From Myxococcota bacterium (lineage in GTDB: Bacteria; Myxococcota_A; UBA796; UBA9615; JAKLKC01): a DNA stretch of 64,000 nucleotides. The translations under genes and the position numbers were made by a program. The notes under the pieces were generated by a model. It did not search any database, had not been told where the DNA came from, and worked only from the letters and a program-made list of their open reading frames with translations. The DNA is taken from positions 1 through 64,000 of the forward strand of contig JAKLKC010000033.1 in assembly GCA_023150875.1 (NCBI GenBank), given 5' to 3'. Below are positions 18,083-27,418 of this stretch, one piece after another (within the stretch, counting starts at the first letter, position 1; every line of letters starts with the position of its first letter).

Positions 18083-19567
18083 ATGCGCCGGCTCCGCCTC
18101 CTCACACCCCTGATGGTCCTCCTCGCGGCCTGCGAGGCGCCGGCGGACGACGACGTCGTCGCCCCGGCGAACCACCTGCCCCGGGTCGCCGCCGATCCGA
18201 CGGTGGCGAGCGACTCCGCCACGCCCACCGTCGCCTACGTCCTCTCGGACGAGGACGGCGATCCCTGCTCGGTGGACGTGGAGTGGTCCCTGGACGGCTT
18301 GCGGTACCAGGCCGCCACCCGCGCGGGGGGGGACGACCCCGCCGACCTCCCGGCGACGGCGGAGGGGATCGCCTACTCGTTCTCGTGGGACGCGGAGGCG
18401 GACGTGGGCGGACAGCCGGCCTCCGCGGCGTGGCTCCGGTTCACCCCCCGGGATCCCCTGGGCCGCGGCCCCTCCACCCACGTCCAGGCCTCCTTCGCCC
18501 TCCCGGGCCCGCAGGTCCGGGGCGACCTCCTCTCCCGGACCTTCTCGACCGCCGACGTGGGACTGGACCAGATCGGGATCGCCCTGGCCCTGATGGATGT
18601 CCAGGGGGATGAACCCGTGCTGCCCCCCGCGGGCCCCGTCCTGGACGGCGCCGACACCGTCACGCCCGGCGTCGACGGCGAAGCGTGGTCCTACACGCTG
18701 CCCCTCCCCGAGACGCCGCCCTCGCAGCACCTCCAGCCCTGGCCCATCGCCGACGGCGTGGACAGCCTGATCGCCCTGTACGTCCCGGTGGCCTACGTGG
18801 ACGAGGACGGCGACGGCGGCCTGGGCGAGGAGGAGGCCGTCGTCGCCACCTCGGTCCGGCTCTTCGTGGTGGCGCTGGACTACGGAGAGGCGCCACCCGC
18901 AGGCTACCCCGAGGCGGGCTGGTACGGCCTGAGCTTCGAGGGGGGCGGCAGCGAGACGTCCCTGACGGACCTGGACGCCCCCGTAGACCTGTACCTGTGG
19001 GCGAACGAGGTCCACTCGGGGACGCTGGCGGGGAGCCTGGACACCTCGGCCCTCGGCGGCCTGGAGTCGGGCAGCTACCGGCTCGGGGCGCTGGCCACCA
19101 CCCTCCACGGCGTCCTGGACGAGCTCGCCTCCGTCCCCCTGGACGGCCTCGGGACCGGCGAGGCGCCCCCCGCCAGCATCGGGTTCGAGATGGACCTGCC
19201 CGCCGTCCCGGGGGACCACCTGCTGGGGCCGTACTTCGGCACCTCCCACTCCCTGGCGTTCGAGTCCCTGCTGGTGTACCGGGACGCCGACGGAAACGGG
19301 GTGTACGAGGCGAGCGCCGACCCCGTGGTGGCCGGGGTGGCCCCCGCGGGGACCACCGAGGGGTCCGCGTCGTGGGAGGGGTTGCTCTACGTCGAGGGGG
19401 CGCTGGTGCGGGAGGCCCTGTACTACTACGTCACCACCGGCTGCGCCGGCGGCTGGAGCCGCTTCACCTTCGACGGCGAGACCTCCGCGGTCCTGGGCTG
19501 CGCCCCCCTGGACGCCTTCCTGGAGGGCGCGGCGGCCGAGGGGCCGGGATCGATCGACCCTGCCTGA
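18083..19567 (+). CDS. Hypothetical secreted lipoprotein
   Basis: 494 residues from ATG 18083. The N-terminus RLRLLTPLMVLLAACEAP is a lipoprotein signal with an acidic DDD patch straight after the cysteine. Early on there is a fibronectin/Ig-like stretch (VAYVLSDEDGDPCSVDVEWS); the rest is beta-rich and repeats words such as YVDEDGDGGLGEEE and YRDADGNGVYE, which look like calcium loops. A TATACT (18056-18061) lies about 20 bases upstream of the start and may be a -10 box, without a recognisable -35. I recognise no enzyme family. Likely cell-surface. Confidence 0.7.
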   Translation: MRRLRLLTPLMVLLAACEAPADDDVVAPANHLPRVAADPTVASDSATPTVAYVLSDEDGDPCSVDVEWSLDGLRYQAATRAGGDDPADLPATAEGIAYSFSWDAEADVGGQPASAAWLRFTPRDPLGRGPSTHVQASFALPGPQVRGDLLSRTFSTADVGLDQIGIALALMDVQGDEPVLPPAGPVLDGADTVTPGVDGEAWSYTLPLPETPPSQHLQPWPIADGVDSLIALYVPVAYVDEDGDGGLGEEEAVVATSVRLFVVALDYGEAPPAGYPEAGWYGLSFEGGGSETSLTDLDAPVDLYLWANEVHSGTLAGSLDTSALGGLESGSYRLGALATTLHGVLDELASVPLDGLGTGEAPPASIGFEMDLPAVPGDHLLGPYFGTSHSLAFESLLVYRDADGNGVYEASADPVVAGVAPAGTTEGSASWEGLLYVEGALVREALYYYVTTGCAGGWSRFTFDGETSAVLGCAPLDAFLEGAAAEGPGSIDPA

Positions 19568-19582
19568 CCCCGCCGCCGCCGT

Positions 19583-21127
19583 TCAGGCGGTGGCTTCCCG
19601 CCCCTCGAGGATCCGCTGGCGCTTGAAGTTGCTGTTGCGGATGTACTTCCGGGTGAAGGCGAGGGCCTTCTTGGTCACCTTGCCCACCGGCTCCATCGGC
19701 TTGCTGGTCAGCGCGCTGCTCACCCGCTCGTCGATGAGGACCTTCATCAGCTTCGACGGGAACTTCCCGCTCTGGCTGAGGAAGAGGAGCGTGTTGAAGT
19801 ACTTGTCCTCCCGCCGCCCGAAGGAGCGGTTGTAGATCTCCGCCTTCTCGTCGACGATGAGGTTGTCCTTGACCGCCTGCTGGTAGATCCCCGTCTCGGG
19901 GTAGAGGATCAGGCTGAAGGCCTGGAGCCGGAAGGGCTTGGGCAGGTCGGAGATCAGCCGCAGCGTCTCCCGCCGGTCCTCGTCGGTCTCCCACGGGATG
20001 TCGTAGATGAAGTCGTACTGGGGCGGCGCGGTGCGGTCCGTGTACTTGGCGATGATCTCCGCGGCCTTGATGATCCGCTCGTTGTTCATCGAGGTCCGCT
20101 TGAACAGCGTCTGGGTCTGCTTCGAGCCGCTCTCGATGCCCATCTGGACGGTGTGCAGCCCGCACTCCACCAGGGCCTTGTACTTCTCGTCGGTGATGGA
20201 CGTCGGGCTCGCCAGGATGAAGAAGGGCAGCCCGACCCTCTTCTTGTACTCCTGGCTGAAGAGCTGGATGTCCTCGAGCTTGCGGGCGAAGAACACGTCG
20301 TCGCTGAACCACAGGTAGTTCACGAACGAGAAGCGCTTGGCGACCTCCTCGATCTCGCGGACGACGTTCTCGACGGAGCGGAAGCGCACGAACTTCTGCC
20401 CCTTGTACATGTCCCACAGCGTCGAGTTGATGCAGTAGGTGCACCGGTAGGGGCACCCCCGACTCGTCATGGTCTGGTAGCCGATCTTCTTGAACATCCG
20501 GCTGATGGTGCCGTTCTGGAGGTACCTGCGGAGCAGGTCCTCGCTCATGGGCCGGATCTTGTCCTCCCACAGGATGTGGTGCCCCTCCAGGACGAAGTCC
20601 GGGAACGGGTACCGGTCCAGGTCCTGCTCCAGGGGCGGCATCGGGTTGCGGACGACCTCGCCGTCCTTGCGGAAGACCAGGCTGGGGATGTCTTCCCACG
20701 AGCCCTGGTCGGCGACGCGGCGGGCGAGCTGGACGATGGGGTCCTCCCCCTCGCCCGAGATCACCACGTCGGCGTAGTCCAGGCACTCGGCGGGGCGGAT
20801 GGTCGGGTGGATCCCCCCCCACACCTGGAACATGCCGGGGTGCTCCCGCCGGATCGCCTCGGAGATCTCCACCCCCGACTGGAAGTAGTTGGTCATCAGC
20901 GAGGTGCAGATCATCCCGCTCCCGGACGCCAGCTCGCACAGGTCGTCGAGGACCTTGCGGCTGTAACGCTGGTCGGCGTTGATCTGCAGGTCGACCTGCC
21001 CGTCCCCGGCGAAGTCGGGGAGGTTGACGAACACCACCTCGTGCCCGTCGTTGCGGAGGCACTGGCTGAGGACGCGCAGTCCCAGCGCGGAGATGTCGGG
21101 ATAGGGATGGACCAGGGTGATCTTCAT
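19583..21127 (-). CDS. B12-binding-domain radical SAM protein
   Basis: 514 residues. The N-terminal third is a B12-binding-like Rossmann domain (ITLVHPYP start, VWGGIHPTIRP). The central domain has the radical SAM cluster motif RGCPYRCTYC (Cys-x3-Cys-x2-Cys), then GIESGS, which resembles the SAM-binding region. Radical SAM proteins of this class (BchE-like) carry out methylations, cyclisations or rearrangements. Position 19583 is the stop, tail-to-tail with the lipoprotein gene at 18083-19567. The upstream intergenic region carries a near-perfect palindrome. Product unknown. Confidence 0.85.
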   Translation of the reverse strand: MKITLVHPYPDISALGLRVLSQCLRNDGHEVVFVNLPDFAGDGQVDLQINADQRYSRKVLDDLCELASGSGMICTSLMTNYFQSGVEISEAIRREHPGMFQVWGGIHPTIRPAECLDYADVVISGEGEDPIVQLARRVADQGSWEDIPSLVFRKDGEVVRNPMPPLEQDLDRYPFPDFVLEGHHILWEDKIRPMSEDLLRRYLQNGTISRMFKKIGYQTMTSRGCPYRCTYCINSTLWDMYKGQKFVRFRSVENVVREIEEVAKRFSFVNYLWFSDDVFFARKLEDIQLFSQEYKKRVGLPFFILASPTSITDEKYKALVECGLHTVQMGIESGSKQTQTLFKRTSMNNERIIKAAEIIAKYTDRTAPPQYDFIYDIPWETDEDRRETLRLISDLPKPFRLQAFSLILYPETGIYQQAVKDNLIVDEKAEIYNRSFGRREDKYFNTLLFLSQSGKFPSKLMKVLIDERVSSALTSKPMEPVGKVTKKALAFTRKYIRNSNFKRQRILEGREATA

Positions 21128-21210
21128 GTTCGCTCGTGCCTCTTCGTCCCGTCTCGCGCGGCGTCCGTCCCGGGCTGACGGAGCGCCCTCGGAAGTTTGA
21201 GCCGGAGGGT

Positions 21211-21234
21211 CGAACCTGACGTATCGTCAGTTTC
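21211..21234. promoter_or_regulatory. Palindrome between divergent genes (candidate operator)
   Basis: CTGACG-TAT-CGTCAG at 21216-21230 is a perfect 6+6 palindrome. It extends outward as CGAA at 21211-21214 and TTCG near 21232-21235, each after one unpaired base. It lies 85-115 bases upstream of the radical SAM gene and 240 bases upstream of the kinase gene. The size and symmetry suit a dimeric repressor or activator, more likely acting on the radical SAM gene. Confidence 0.5.
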
Positions 21235-21361
21235 GACGCCTCCCTTACTTAGCCGACCTTCGGGGGAGTGTCAAAGCCGATCCGCAGGCACCGCCGGAAG
21301 GGTCGCCGCTCCGGCCGTCCGGGGGATCCCGCCGTTCTCATCGGCTCGCCGGGCGATTGGT

Positions 21362-21389
21362 TTGGGCGCGGCGGCGAGGAGGCTATAAT
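21362..21389 (+). promoter_or_regulatory. Sigma-70-like promoter for the Ser/Thr kinase gene
   Basis: A consensus TATAAT at 21384-21389 is preceded by TTGGGC at 21362-21367 with a 16-base spacer. It lies about 90 bases upstream of the GTG at 21477. The consensus -10 stands out in this GC-rich background. The rest of the 349-base intergenic region (21128-21476) shows no gene. Confidence 0.6.
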
Positions 21390-21476
21390 GGCAGCCGCCG
21401 CGCAGGATCGCACCTTCCACGGACGAGGGCGGCGACGAGGCCCGCGATCCCGGCGGGGGCGTAGGGGACGTTTCGG

Positions 21477-23369
21477 GTGAGCATGCAAGGCGCTCCGGTC
21501 CATTTCGGCCGCTACAAGCTGGTCAGCCTCCTCGGCGAAGGGGGCATGGCGAAGGTCTACCGGGCGGTCCTCTCGGGTCCCATGGGGTTCGAGAAGGAGG
21601 TCGCCCTCAAGAAGATCGACAGCCGCCTCACCCAGGACGACCGGTTCGTCAAGGCGCTGATCAACGAGGCGCGCCTCGGGGGGCAGCTCCGTCACAAGAA
21701 CATCGTCGAGGTCTACGAGTTCGACCAGTTCGAGGGCGACTACTTCCTGGCGATGGAGTTCGTCGACGGCTGGACCCTCGACTCCGTGCTCCGGACCTGC
21801 CGCAAGGAGGGCCGCTACCTGCCTCCCGGGGTGGTGCTCGACGTCGCCATCCAGATCTGCCGGGGCCTGGAGTTCGCCCACTCGCTGAGGGACAAGGACG
21901 GCCAGGAGATGCACTTGGTCCACCGGGACCTGAAGCCGGCGAACGTCATCGTCAGCCGGAGCGGCGACGTGAAGATCATGGACTTCGGGATCGCCAAGGC
22001 GGACTCGAACCTCTACAAGACCACCGCCGCCGACGTGACCAAGGGCACGCCCATCTACATGTCGCCGGAGCAGGTCCGGGGGGAGGCCCTCGACGCCCGG
22101 TCGGACCTCTTCTCCCTGGGCTCGATCATCCACGAGCTGGCCACTTTGCGGGTGGTCTTCGGGGGCGACCAGCTCCTGACGATCATGCACAAGGTCCTCC
22201 AGGCCGACGTCCGGGAGGCGGTGGATCGGGCGGAGGAGCGGGTCGCCGGCCTCGGACCCGTGCTCTCCCGGGCGATGGCCCGGAACGCCGGCGACCGCTT
22301 CCCCACCGCCCGGGAGCTCCAGCGGGAGCTGGAGCGCCTCCGCGCCGCCCTCCCCCCGGAGCTGGGGGCCTGCTCCCTCCCCGCCTTCCTCGACGACCTC
22401 GGGCGGTGGGGCACCGGCGGCGAGGGCGCCGACGCCGACTCCGGCGAGGACGCGCGCTCCATGCCCACGGGGACCCAGAGCCTGGAGAGCACCCGGGCCG
22501 TGGCCGAGGGCAACAGCGGCCTCGGCTCCTTCACCCGGGCCTTCCTGGAGACGGGGAAGACCGAGGCCCGCCGCCAGGGGCCGGTGCCCATCGGTCCAGG
22601 ATCCCAATCGGATCAAGTGGCCAGCGCGGGGGGGGCGGTCGCGCCGAACCCGCTGACCGAGCGGGCCCGGGGCTTCTTCGACACCTCCGCGGAGGGCCCG
22701 TCCACCACCGAGCGCCTGGCAACCGGGGCGGTGCGCCAGCGCCAGAAGCTGATGATCCTCGCCGCCACCGGAGCCATCGTGGTGCTGAGCGGCGCGATCC
22801 TCTGGCAGTTCCTGCGGGGAGGAGGCGCGGGCACGGGATCGGAGGAGATCCCCGCCGCCTCCACGCCCCCGGTGGAGGCGCCGGCCGCCACCGGCGGGCA
22901 GGAGCCCCCGGCGGTCGCCCGTCCCATCGAGGTCACTCCCGCCGAGGCGCCGCCGGAGGCCCCCGCGGAGCCCACCCCGGCGGAGGTCCCCAAGGCCGCG
23001 CCGCCCCGCGTCGCCCAGGTGGAGGTCTCCAAGACCGCGAAGGCGCCCACCCCCGCGAGGGCGCCCGATCCCACCCCGTCGCCGCCCCCCGAGACCCGCC
23101 CCAAGGCCCCCGAGCCGACGGTCGCCGCGGCGACCCCGACGCCGGCCGGGCGGGGGAAGATCCGGGTCAACTCCAAGCCCTGGTCCCACGTGTACCTGGA
23201 CGGCCAGCCCATCGGCCAGACCCCTCGCCGGGACTACGAGGTCTCGGCGGGCAGCCACGTCCTCACGCTGCGGTGCGGCTCCTGCGCCACCCCCCAGCAG
23301 AAGGAGGTCCCCTTCTCGGTCGAGCCCGGGCAGACGAAGGACATCGGACTGGTGCAGTTCCAGGACTGA
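21477..23369 (+). CDS. Ser/Thr protein kinase with PEGA domain
   Basis: 630 residues from GTG 21477, chosen because GGGGA lies nine bases upstream; ATG 21483 is the alternative. Kinase motifs in order: GEGGMAKVY (20-28), ALKK (about 45), HRDLKPAN (149-156), DFG (169-171) and SPEQV. The active-site Lys, Asp and DFG are all present, so it should be active. A single membrane helix (about 424-443) separates the cytoplasmic kinase from a Pro/Ala-rich linker and a C-terminal PEGA domain (VNSKPWSHVYLDGQPIGQTP) outside the membrane. Typical of Hanks-type kinases common in myxobacteria. Targets unknown. Confidence 0.9.
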   Translation: MSMQGAPVHFGRYKLVSLLGEGGMAKVYRAVLSGPMGFEKEVALKKIDSRLTQDDRFVKALINEARLGGQLRHKNIVEVYEFDQFEGDYFLAMEFVDGWTLDSVLRTCRKEGRYLPPGVVLDVAIQICRGLEFAHSLRDKDGQEMHLVHRDLKPANVIVSRSGDVKIMDFGIAKADSNLYKTTAADVTKGTPIYMSPEQVRGEALDARSDLFSLGSIIHELATLRVVFGGDQLLTIMHKVLQADVREAVDRAEERVAGLGPVLSRAMARNAGDRFPTARELQRELERLRAALPPELGACSLPAFLDDLGRWGTGGEGADADSGEDARSMPTGTQSLESTRAVAEGNSGLGSFTRAFLETGKTEARRQGPVPIGPGSQSDQVASAGGAVAPNPLTERARGFFDTSAEGPSTTERLATGAVRQRQKLMILAATGAIVVLSGAILWQFLRGGGAGTGSEEIPAASTPPVEAPAATGGQEPPAVARPIEVTPAEAPPEAPAEPTPAEVPKAAPPRVAQVEVSKTAKAPTPARAPDPTPSPPPETRPKAPEPTVAAATPTPAGRGKIRVNSKPWSHVYLDGQPIGQTPRRDYEVSAGSHVLTLRCGSCATPQQKEVPFSVEPGQTKDIGLVQFQD

Positions 23370-23402
23370 GGGGCGGGATCTGGGCGGGGAGGAGGCGGGC
23401 GC

Positions 23403-24164
23403 TCAGGACTTGCCGCGCTTGATCTCCACCTTCTCGAGGACCACGTCCTCCAGCGGCTTGTCCCGGGGGTTCTTGGGGACCCGGGCGATCTCCTTCACCA
23501 GCCCGACCTCCTTGCACTCGCCGAACACCGTGTGCTTGCCGTTGAGCCAGGGGGTCGCCTTCTCGGTGACGAAGAACTGGGAGCCGTTGGTGTTGGGCCC
23601 CGAGTTCGCCATCGCCAGGATCCCCGGCTTGTCCAGCTTGAGGTCCGGGACGATCTCGTCCTCGAACTTGTAGCCCGGCCCGCCGGTCCCCCGACCCAGG
23701 GGGTCGCCGGCCTGGATCATGAAGTCCGGGATCACCCGGTGGAAGATCGTGCCGTCGTAGAGCGGCACTCCCTTCTTCACCTGCCCGTCCCGGGGATCGG
23801 TCCACTCCTTCGTCCCCTCGGCGAGGCCGACGAAGTTGGCGACGGTCTTGGGTGCCTTGGCGGGGAAGAGGGCGCAGGTCAGCTTGCCCTTGCTGGTGTG
23901 CAGCACGGCGGTCAGGGGCTGGTCGGGGTCGATCCCCGTCTCCTGGAGGTGGGCCGCGCGCGCGGCGGTGGCGGCGGCGGCCTTGGCCTCGTCGAGCTTC
24001 TTCTGGAGCCCGTCCACCCGGCCCTGGAGCTGGGAGTTCTCCGCCTCGAGGTTCGAGACCTTCTCCTTGAGGCGGCTGTTCTCTTCCTTCAGCTCCGCCG
24101 TGCAGCCCGCCAGGGGGAGCGCCGCGACCAGGCTCAGGGCCTGGACGGTACGGATCGGGGACAT
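23403..24164 (-). CDS. Lipoprotein cyclophilin (peptidyl-prolyl isomerase)
   Basis: 253 residues. Lipobox (ALPLAGC), then a coiled coil of about 50 residues ([20 protein letters not shown]), then a cyclophilin domain with [27 protein letters not shown] and [11 protein letters not shown], covering the conserved catalytic Arg and Gln and the Phe of the active site. It should catalyse proline cis-trans isomerisation in the periplasm or at the outer membrane. The coiled coil may make it an oligomer. Transcribed towards the kinase gene. Confidence 0.9.
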   Translation of the reverse strand: MSPIRTVQALSLVAALPLAGCTAELKEENSRLKEKVSNLEAENSQLQGRVDGLQKKLDEAKAAAATAARAAHLQETGIDPDQPLTAVLHTSKGKLTCALFPAKAPKTVANFVGLAEGTKEWTDPRDGQVKKGVPLYDGTIFHRVIPDFMIQAGDPLGRGTGGPGYKFEDEIVPDLKLDKPGILAMANSGPNTNGSQFFVTEKATPWLNGKHTVFGECKEVGLVKEIARVPKNPRDKPLEDVVLEKVEIKRGKS

Positions 24165-24252
24165 GGGGACCTCCGCGCTCCCGGGCCCGCGGGGCGGGAG
24201 CGGCGGGGATCCTGGGGCGCCCCCGGACCGCCTGTCAAGGCCCGTGGCCGCC

Positions 24253-24281
24253 TTGCCGCGCCCCGGGTCCCGTGCTAGGGT
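24253..24281 (+). promoter_or_regulatory. Possible promoter of the gene at 24350
   Basis: TTGCCG (24253-24258) and TAGGGT (24276-24281) are separated by 17 bases, about 70 bases upstream of the ATG at 24350. The -10 is poor at two positions, so this is a modest candidate. Confidence 0.35.
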
Positions 24282-24349
24282 TCCGCCCCCCGGATCCCAC
24301 CAGCCGCGGGGGCGCGCGACGGGGCCGGCGCCCCGCCCCAGGAGCCGTC

Positions 24350-24622
24350 ATGGCCCAGCCCGACAAGGGCCTCCAAGGTCGCCGAGTCCAGGTCCTGTTG
24401 CGGGACCCCCTCGTCCGGGGGCGCAACCGGATGGCAGAGAAGCAGCTCCTGTTGCACCAGCACGTGATCGAGGTCGTCGGCACGGTGACGGACCACGTCG
24501 ACGGCGGCCTGCTGATGCGGATCGACGAGCTCTGGGACGAGCGGGGCGACAGGGTGGATCCCCCACCCTTCGCCGAGGTGCTGGTGCCCGCCTCCAAGAT
24601 CGACCTGGTGGTCCTGGCCTGA
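24350..24622 (+). CDS. Small hypothetical protein
   Basis: 90 residues from ATG 24350, with AGGAG five bases upstream. The protein is polar with alternating strands (VQVLLRDPLV, VIEVVGTVTDHVDGGLLMRI, EVLVPASKIDLVVLA), perhaps a small SH3-like or LSm-like barrel. No signal peptide and no recognised family. It points towards the LptF/LptG-type genes, with a 15-base gap. Confidence 0.6.
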   Translation: MAQPDKGLQGRRVQVLLRDPLVRGRNRMAEKQLLLHQHVIEVVGTVTDHVDGGLLMRIDELWDERGDRVDPPPFAEVLVPASKIDLVVLA

Positions 24623-24637
24623 GGAGGGATGCCCGGG

Positions 24638-25615
24638 TCAGTCCCGGAGCGCCCGCGAGAGGCCGAAGACGAGGGTCGCCAGGGGGGTCAGCGCGGTCCA
24701 CCCGGTGGCCACCGCCCCCGAGCGGGCGGCGGCGCCCAGGACCACCAGAACGCTGCCGGCCAGCAGCCCGGCGGCCAGGGCCACCAGCACCGCGGACCCC
24801 GCCCCCTCCCGGCGTCGCCGCCCCGCGAGGCCGGTGCCCAGCAGGGCCAGGCCCGGACACAGCGCGGCCCACGCGGCGCGTTCGGCCACCACCGCCCTCT
24901 CGGCGTGCCCGGACCGGCCCAGCCCCTCCAGCACCCTCGCCCGGGTCCGCAGCGCCGGGGTGGACACGGCGGCGAGGTCCCGCCCGAGGCCCGTGAAGTC
25001 GTCGGGGGTGGCGGGGACCACCACCGGCGCCGCTCCCCCCTCCGCCGTCGCCACCCAGGCCGATCCCCCCCAGGCCAGCTCCCGGATCCGGGACGCCTCG
25101 CCGAACCCACCGGGGCCACGGCGAGGGAGCAACCGCACCCCCCGCAGCCGCGCCCCGCCGTCGGCGACCTCGTCGGCGACCAGCACGCCCCCCGGCCACA
25201 GGAACGCTCCCCCCGGCGTGGGATCCGCGTAAACACCCGCCCTCTCCCCCAGGGCCGCCCTCCCCGCGGGGCGCGGCCCGGCGCCGATCCAGGCGGTGAG
25301 CCCCGCCGCCAGCAGGCCGACCGCCAGGGCGGGCAGAGCGCGGCGGAGGGGACCGGCCCCGGCGCAGGCCCAGGCCGCCCTCTCGCCCCGCCCCGCCGCC
25401 CGGAGCTCCGCCACCAGCGTCCCGGCGAGGCAGGCGACGGGGACGCCCATGTGCAGCGCCTCGGGCAGGGCCGCCGCCAGGGCCCGGACGCCGTCCCGGG
25501 CGACGACGGCCCGGGCTTCCAGGCCGAAGACCCCCAGGTACACCGCCACCGCCGCCAGCAGGACGAGGGCCGTCCATCCGGCGCAGTCCAGGAAGCGCCG
25601 CCTGCCCACCGTCAT
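24638..25615 (-). CDS. LptF/LptG-type permease (second gene)
   Basis: 325 residues from ATG 25615, overlapping the stop of the previous gene by four bases (ATGA). Membrane helices lie at both ends with a soluble beta-rich middle (about 120-240), the YjgP/YjgQ pattern. In LptFG these proteins form the inner-membrane channel that, with the LptB ATPase, extracts lipopolysaccharide. The sequence is short and divergent. It is assigned by its pairing with the next gene and by topology. Confidence 0.6.
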   Translation of the reverse strand: MTVGRRRFLDCAGWTALVLLAAVAVYLGVFGLEARAVVARDGVRALAAALPEALHMGVPVACLAGTLVAELRAAGRGERAAWACAGAGPLRRALPALAVGLLAAGLTAWIGAGPRPAGRAALGERAGVYADPTPGGAFLWPGGVLVADEVADGGARLRGVRLLPRRGPGGFGEASRIRELAWGGSAWVATAEGGAAPVVVPATPDDFTGLGRDLAAVSTPALRTRARVLEGLGRSGHAERAVVAERAAWAALCPGLALLGTGLAGRRRREGAGSAVLVALAAGLLAGSVLVVLGAAARSGAVATGWTALTPLATLVFGLSRALRD

Positions 25616-26697
25616 CGCCGCGCCCCCCGGGGCACCCGGTGGAGGAGGACCCAGCCCACCGCGGCGGGGGCCAGCAACACCCCCGCGGGCACCCAGGCCG
25701 CCACCGCGGGGGGCAGGCCGATCCCCCGGGGGGGCGCCCTCACCGCCCCGTCCCCCCAGCGCATCGCGCCGTACCAGGCCAGCCCCGCGGCCAGGGCCAG
25801 CAGGACCGAGCGGCCGAGCCCCCCGCGCCTCCCGTGGAGCCCCGCGGGGACCGCCAGCAGCACCAGCACCAGGGAGGACGCCGGGAAGGCCATCCGCTTG
25901 TGCCACGCCAGCGCGGGCCCCGGATCGGACCGGCCCAGGGCCGCGTTCCGCGCCACCAGCTCCCGGAGATCGCCGGGGAAGAGCTCGTAGGCCCCCCGGG
26001 AGGGCCGCCCGCCCCGCAGGGGCACGTCCAGGACCAGCCGCCCGAAGCGCATGCGCCCCTCCCCGAGGGTCGGATCGGGCAGGGCCCACTCCCCCTCCTC
26101 CAGGACCACGCGCAGCGCTCCCCCGCCGGGTGCGGGACCCGCCTCGCCCCTCGCCGCCGTCCCCGCCGAGCCCCCCTCGGCCACCACCAGCACGTCCACG
26201 AGGCGCCCCCCCTCCACCCGCCCCAGGAGGCGCCAGCCCCCCGCCTCCACGTCCACCGGACCGTCGCCGAGGGGCCCCCAGCCCCGCCCCGCCTCCGCCA
26301 GGGCCGCCCGCAGCCCGTACCGCCCCCACGGCTCCCCCCAGGCGGCCAGGCCCCCCGAGACCACGCCGACGACGGCCCCGGAGAGCAGCATCGCCGGCAG
26401 CAGCCGGGCGGGGGAGGCCCCGGCGAGGCGGAAGGCGTCCCATCCCCCCGACTCCCGGAAGCGGGCCAGCACCGTCGTCGCCCCGGCAAAGAGGGCCAGG
26501 GGCAGGGCGAACGCCGCCAGGGGCACTGCGATCCAGGCCACCAGGGCCGCCAGGGGCGCCGTCCGCAGCAGGGTGAAGGAGGCGGGCACCGAGGCGACCT
26601 GCCCCAGCCGCGCCGCCACCGCGAGCCCCACCAGGAGGACCGCCGCCAGCCCGGTGGCCGCCGCGATCCGCCGGATCAGCCAGCGGTCGAGGGTCAT
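25612..26697 (-). CDS. LptF/LptG-type permease (first gene)
   Basis: 361 residues. Starts LDRWLIRRIAAATGLAAVLL, the typical first helix of YjgP/YjgQ proteins, followed by helices ending in FRESGGWDAFRLAGAS, which matches the conserved coupling-helix region of the family (SGELTALRASG-like). A soluble periplasmic domain (about 140-235) and three closing helices follow. Together with the next gene it probably forms the lipopolysaccharide exporter pair. The ATPase partner is not in this window. Confidence 0.7.
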   Translation of the reverse strand: MTLDRWLIRRIAAATGLAAVLLVGLAVAARLGQVASVPASFTLLRTAPLAALVAWIAVPLAAFALPLALFAGATTVLARFRESGGWDAFRLAGASPARLLPAMLLSGAVVGVVSGGLAAWGEPWGRYGLRAALAEAGRGWGPLGDGPVDVEAGGWRLLGRVEGGRLVDVLVVAEGGSAGTAARGEAGPAPGGGALRVVLEEGEWALPDPTLGEGRMRFGRLVLDVPLRGGRPSRGAYELFPGDLRELVARNAALGRSDPGPALAWHKRMAFPASSLVLVLLAVPAGLHGRRGGLGRSVLLALAAGLAWYGAMRWGDGAVRAPPRGIGLPPAVAAWVPAGVLLAPAAVGWVLLHRVPRGARR

Positions 26698-26781
26698 CCC
26701 TCCCCGTCCTCCGGGGCCCGACCGCCCCGACAGATGGCGCCGGTCACCCCAAAGGGTCGTGATCCCGCGCAGTTGCCGACT

Positions 26782-26810
26782 TTGACCTCAGGTCCCGGAG
26801 GTGTTAGAAT
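26782..26810 (+). promoter_or_regulatory. Strong sigma-70-like promoter of carD
   Basis: TTGACC (26782-26787) and TAGAAT (26805-26810) with exactly 17 bases between them, about 60 bases upstream of the ATG at 26871. One of the best vegetative promoters in the window, fitting a housekeeping regulator. Confidence 0.75.
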
Positions 26811-26870
26811 CCCGCTCCGCGCTCCTCCTGCCCCCGCGGGGGAGCGCCCGCTCTGGGGCACGGAGACTGA

Positions 26871-27386
26871 ATGGCGTTCAACATCGGTGACAAGGCGGTC
26901 TACCCGAACCACGGGGTCGGAGTGATCGAGGGGATAGACAGCCGTGAGATCGCGGGGCACAAGCAGAACTTCTACGTCCTCCGGATCCTCGAGAACAACA
27001 TGATCGTGCTGGTGCCCCTCTACGGAGCGGCATCGGCGGGGATGCGCGAGGTCACGGCGGCGGACGAGATCGAGAAGGTATTCGACATCCTCCGGGAGAG
27101 GGACGTCAAGCTCGACCAGCAGACGTGGAACCGCCGGCAGCGGGAGTACCTCGGCCGCATCAAGACCGGATCCATCTTCGAGGTGGCCCGGGTCCTCCGG
27201 GACCTCTCGGTCCTCAAGACGACGAAGGGTGAGAAGAACCTGTCCTTCGGCGAGCGCAAGATGTTCGACAACGCCCGCAACCTGCTGGTGCGGGAGCTGG
27301 CGGTCGCCAAGGACATGAGCATCGACGACGCGGACGTCCTGGTCGCCGGCCTCCTGGGCGAGGTCCCCGAGCCCGGGGAGGCCTGA
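26871..27386 (+). CDS. CarD/CdnL-family transcription regulator
   Basis: 171 residues. The N-terminal domain (about 4-60: FNIGDKAVYPNHGVGVIEGI) is the RNA-polymerase-interacting domain shared with Mfd. The C-terminal helical part carries the DNA-contacting region (YLGRIKTGSIFEVARVLRDL). CdnL-type CarD proteins bind the RNA polymerase beta subunit and stabilise open complexes at rRNA and other promoters; the length and lack of an HMGA tail fit CdnL rather than Myxococcus CarD itself. Preceded by its own strong promoter. Confidence 0.9.
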   Translation: MAFNIGDKAVYPNHGVGVIEGIDSREIAGHKQNFYVLRILENNMIVLVPLYGAASAGMREVTAADEIEKVFDILRERDVKLDQQTWNRRQREYLGRIKTGSIFEVARVLRDLSVLKTTKGEKNLSFGERKMFDNARNLLVRELAVAKDMSIDDADVLVAGLLGEVPEPGEA

Positions 27387-27418
27387 GGCGCAGGCCCAGG
27401 CGCCGCCCCGAGCCCCCC

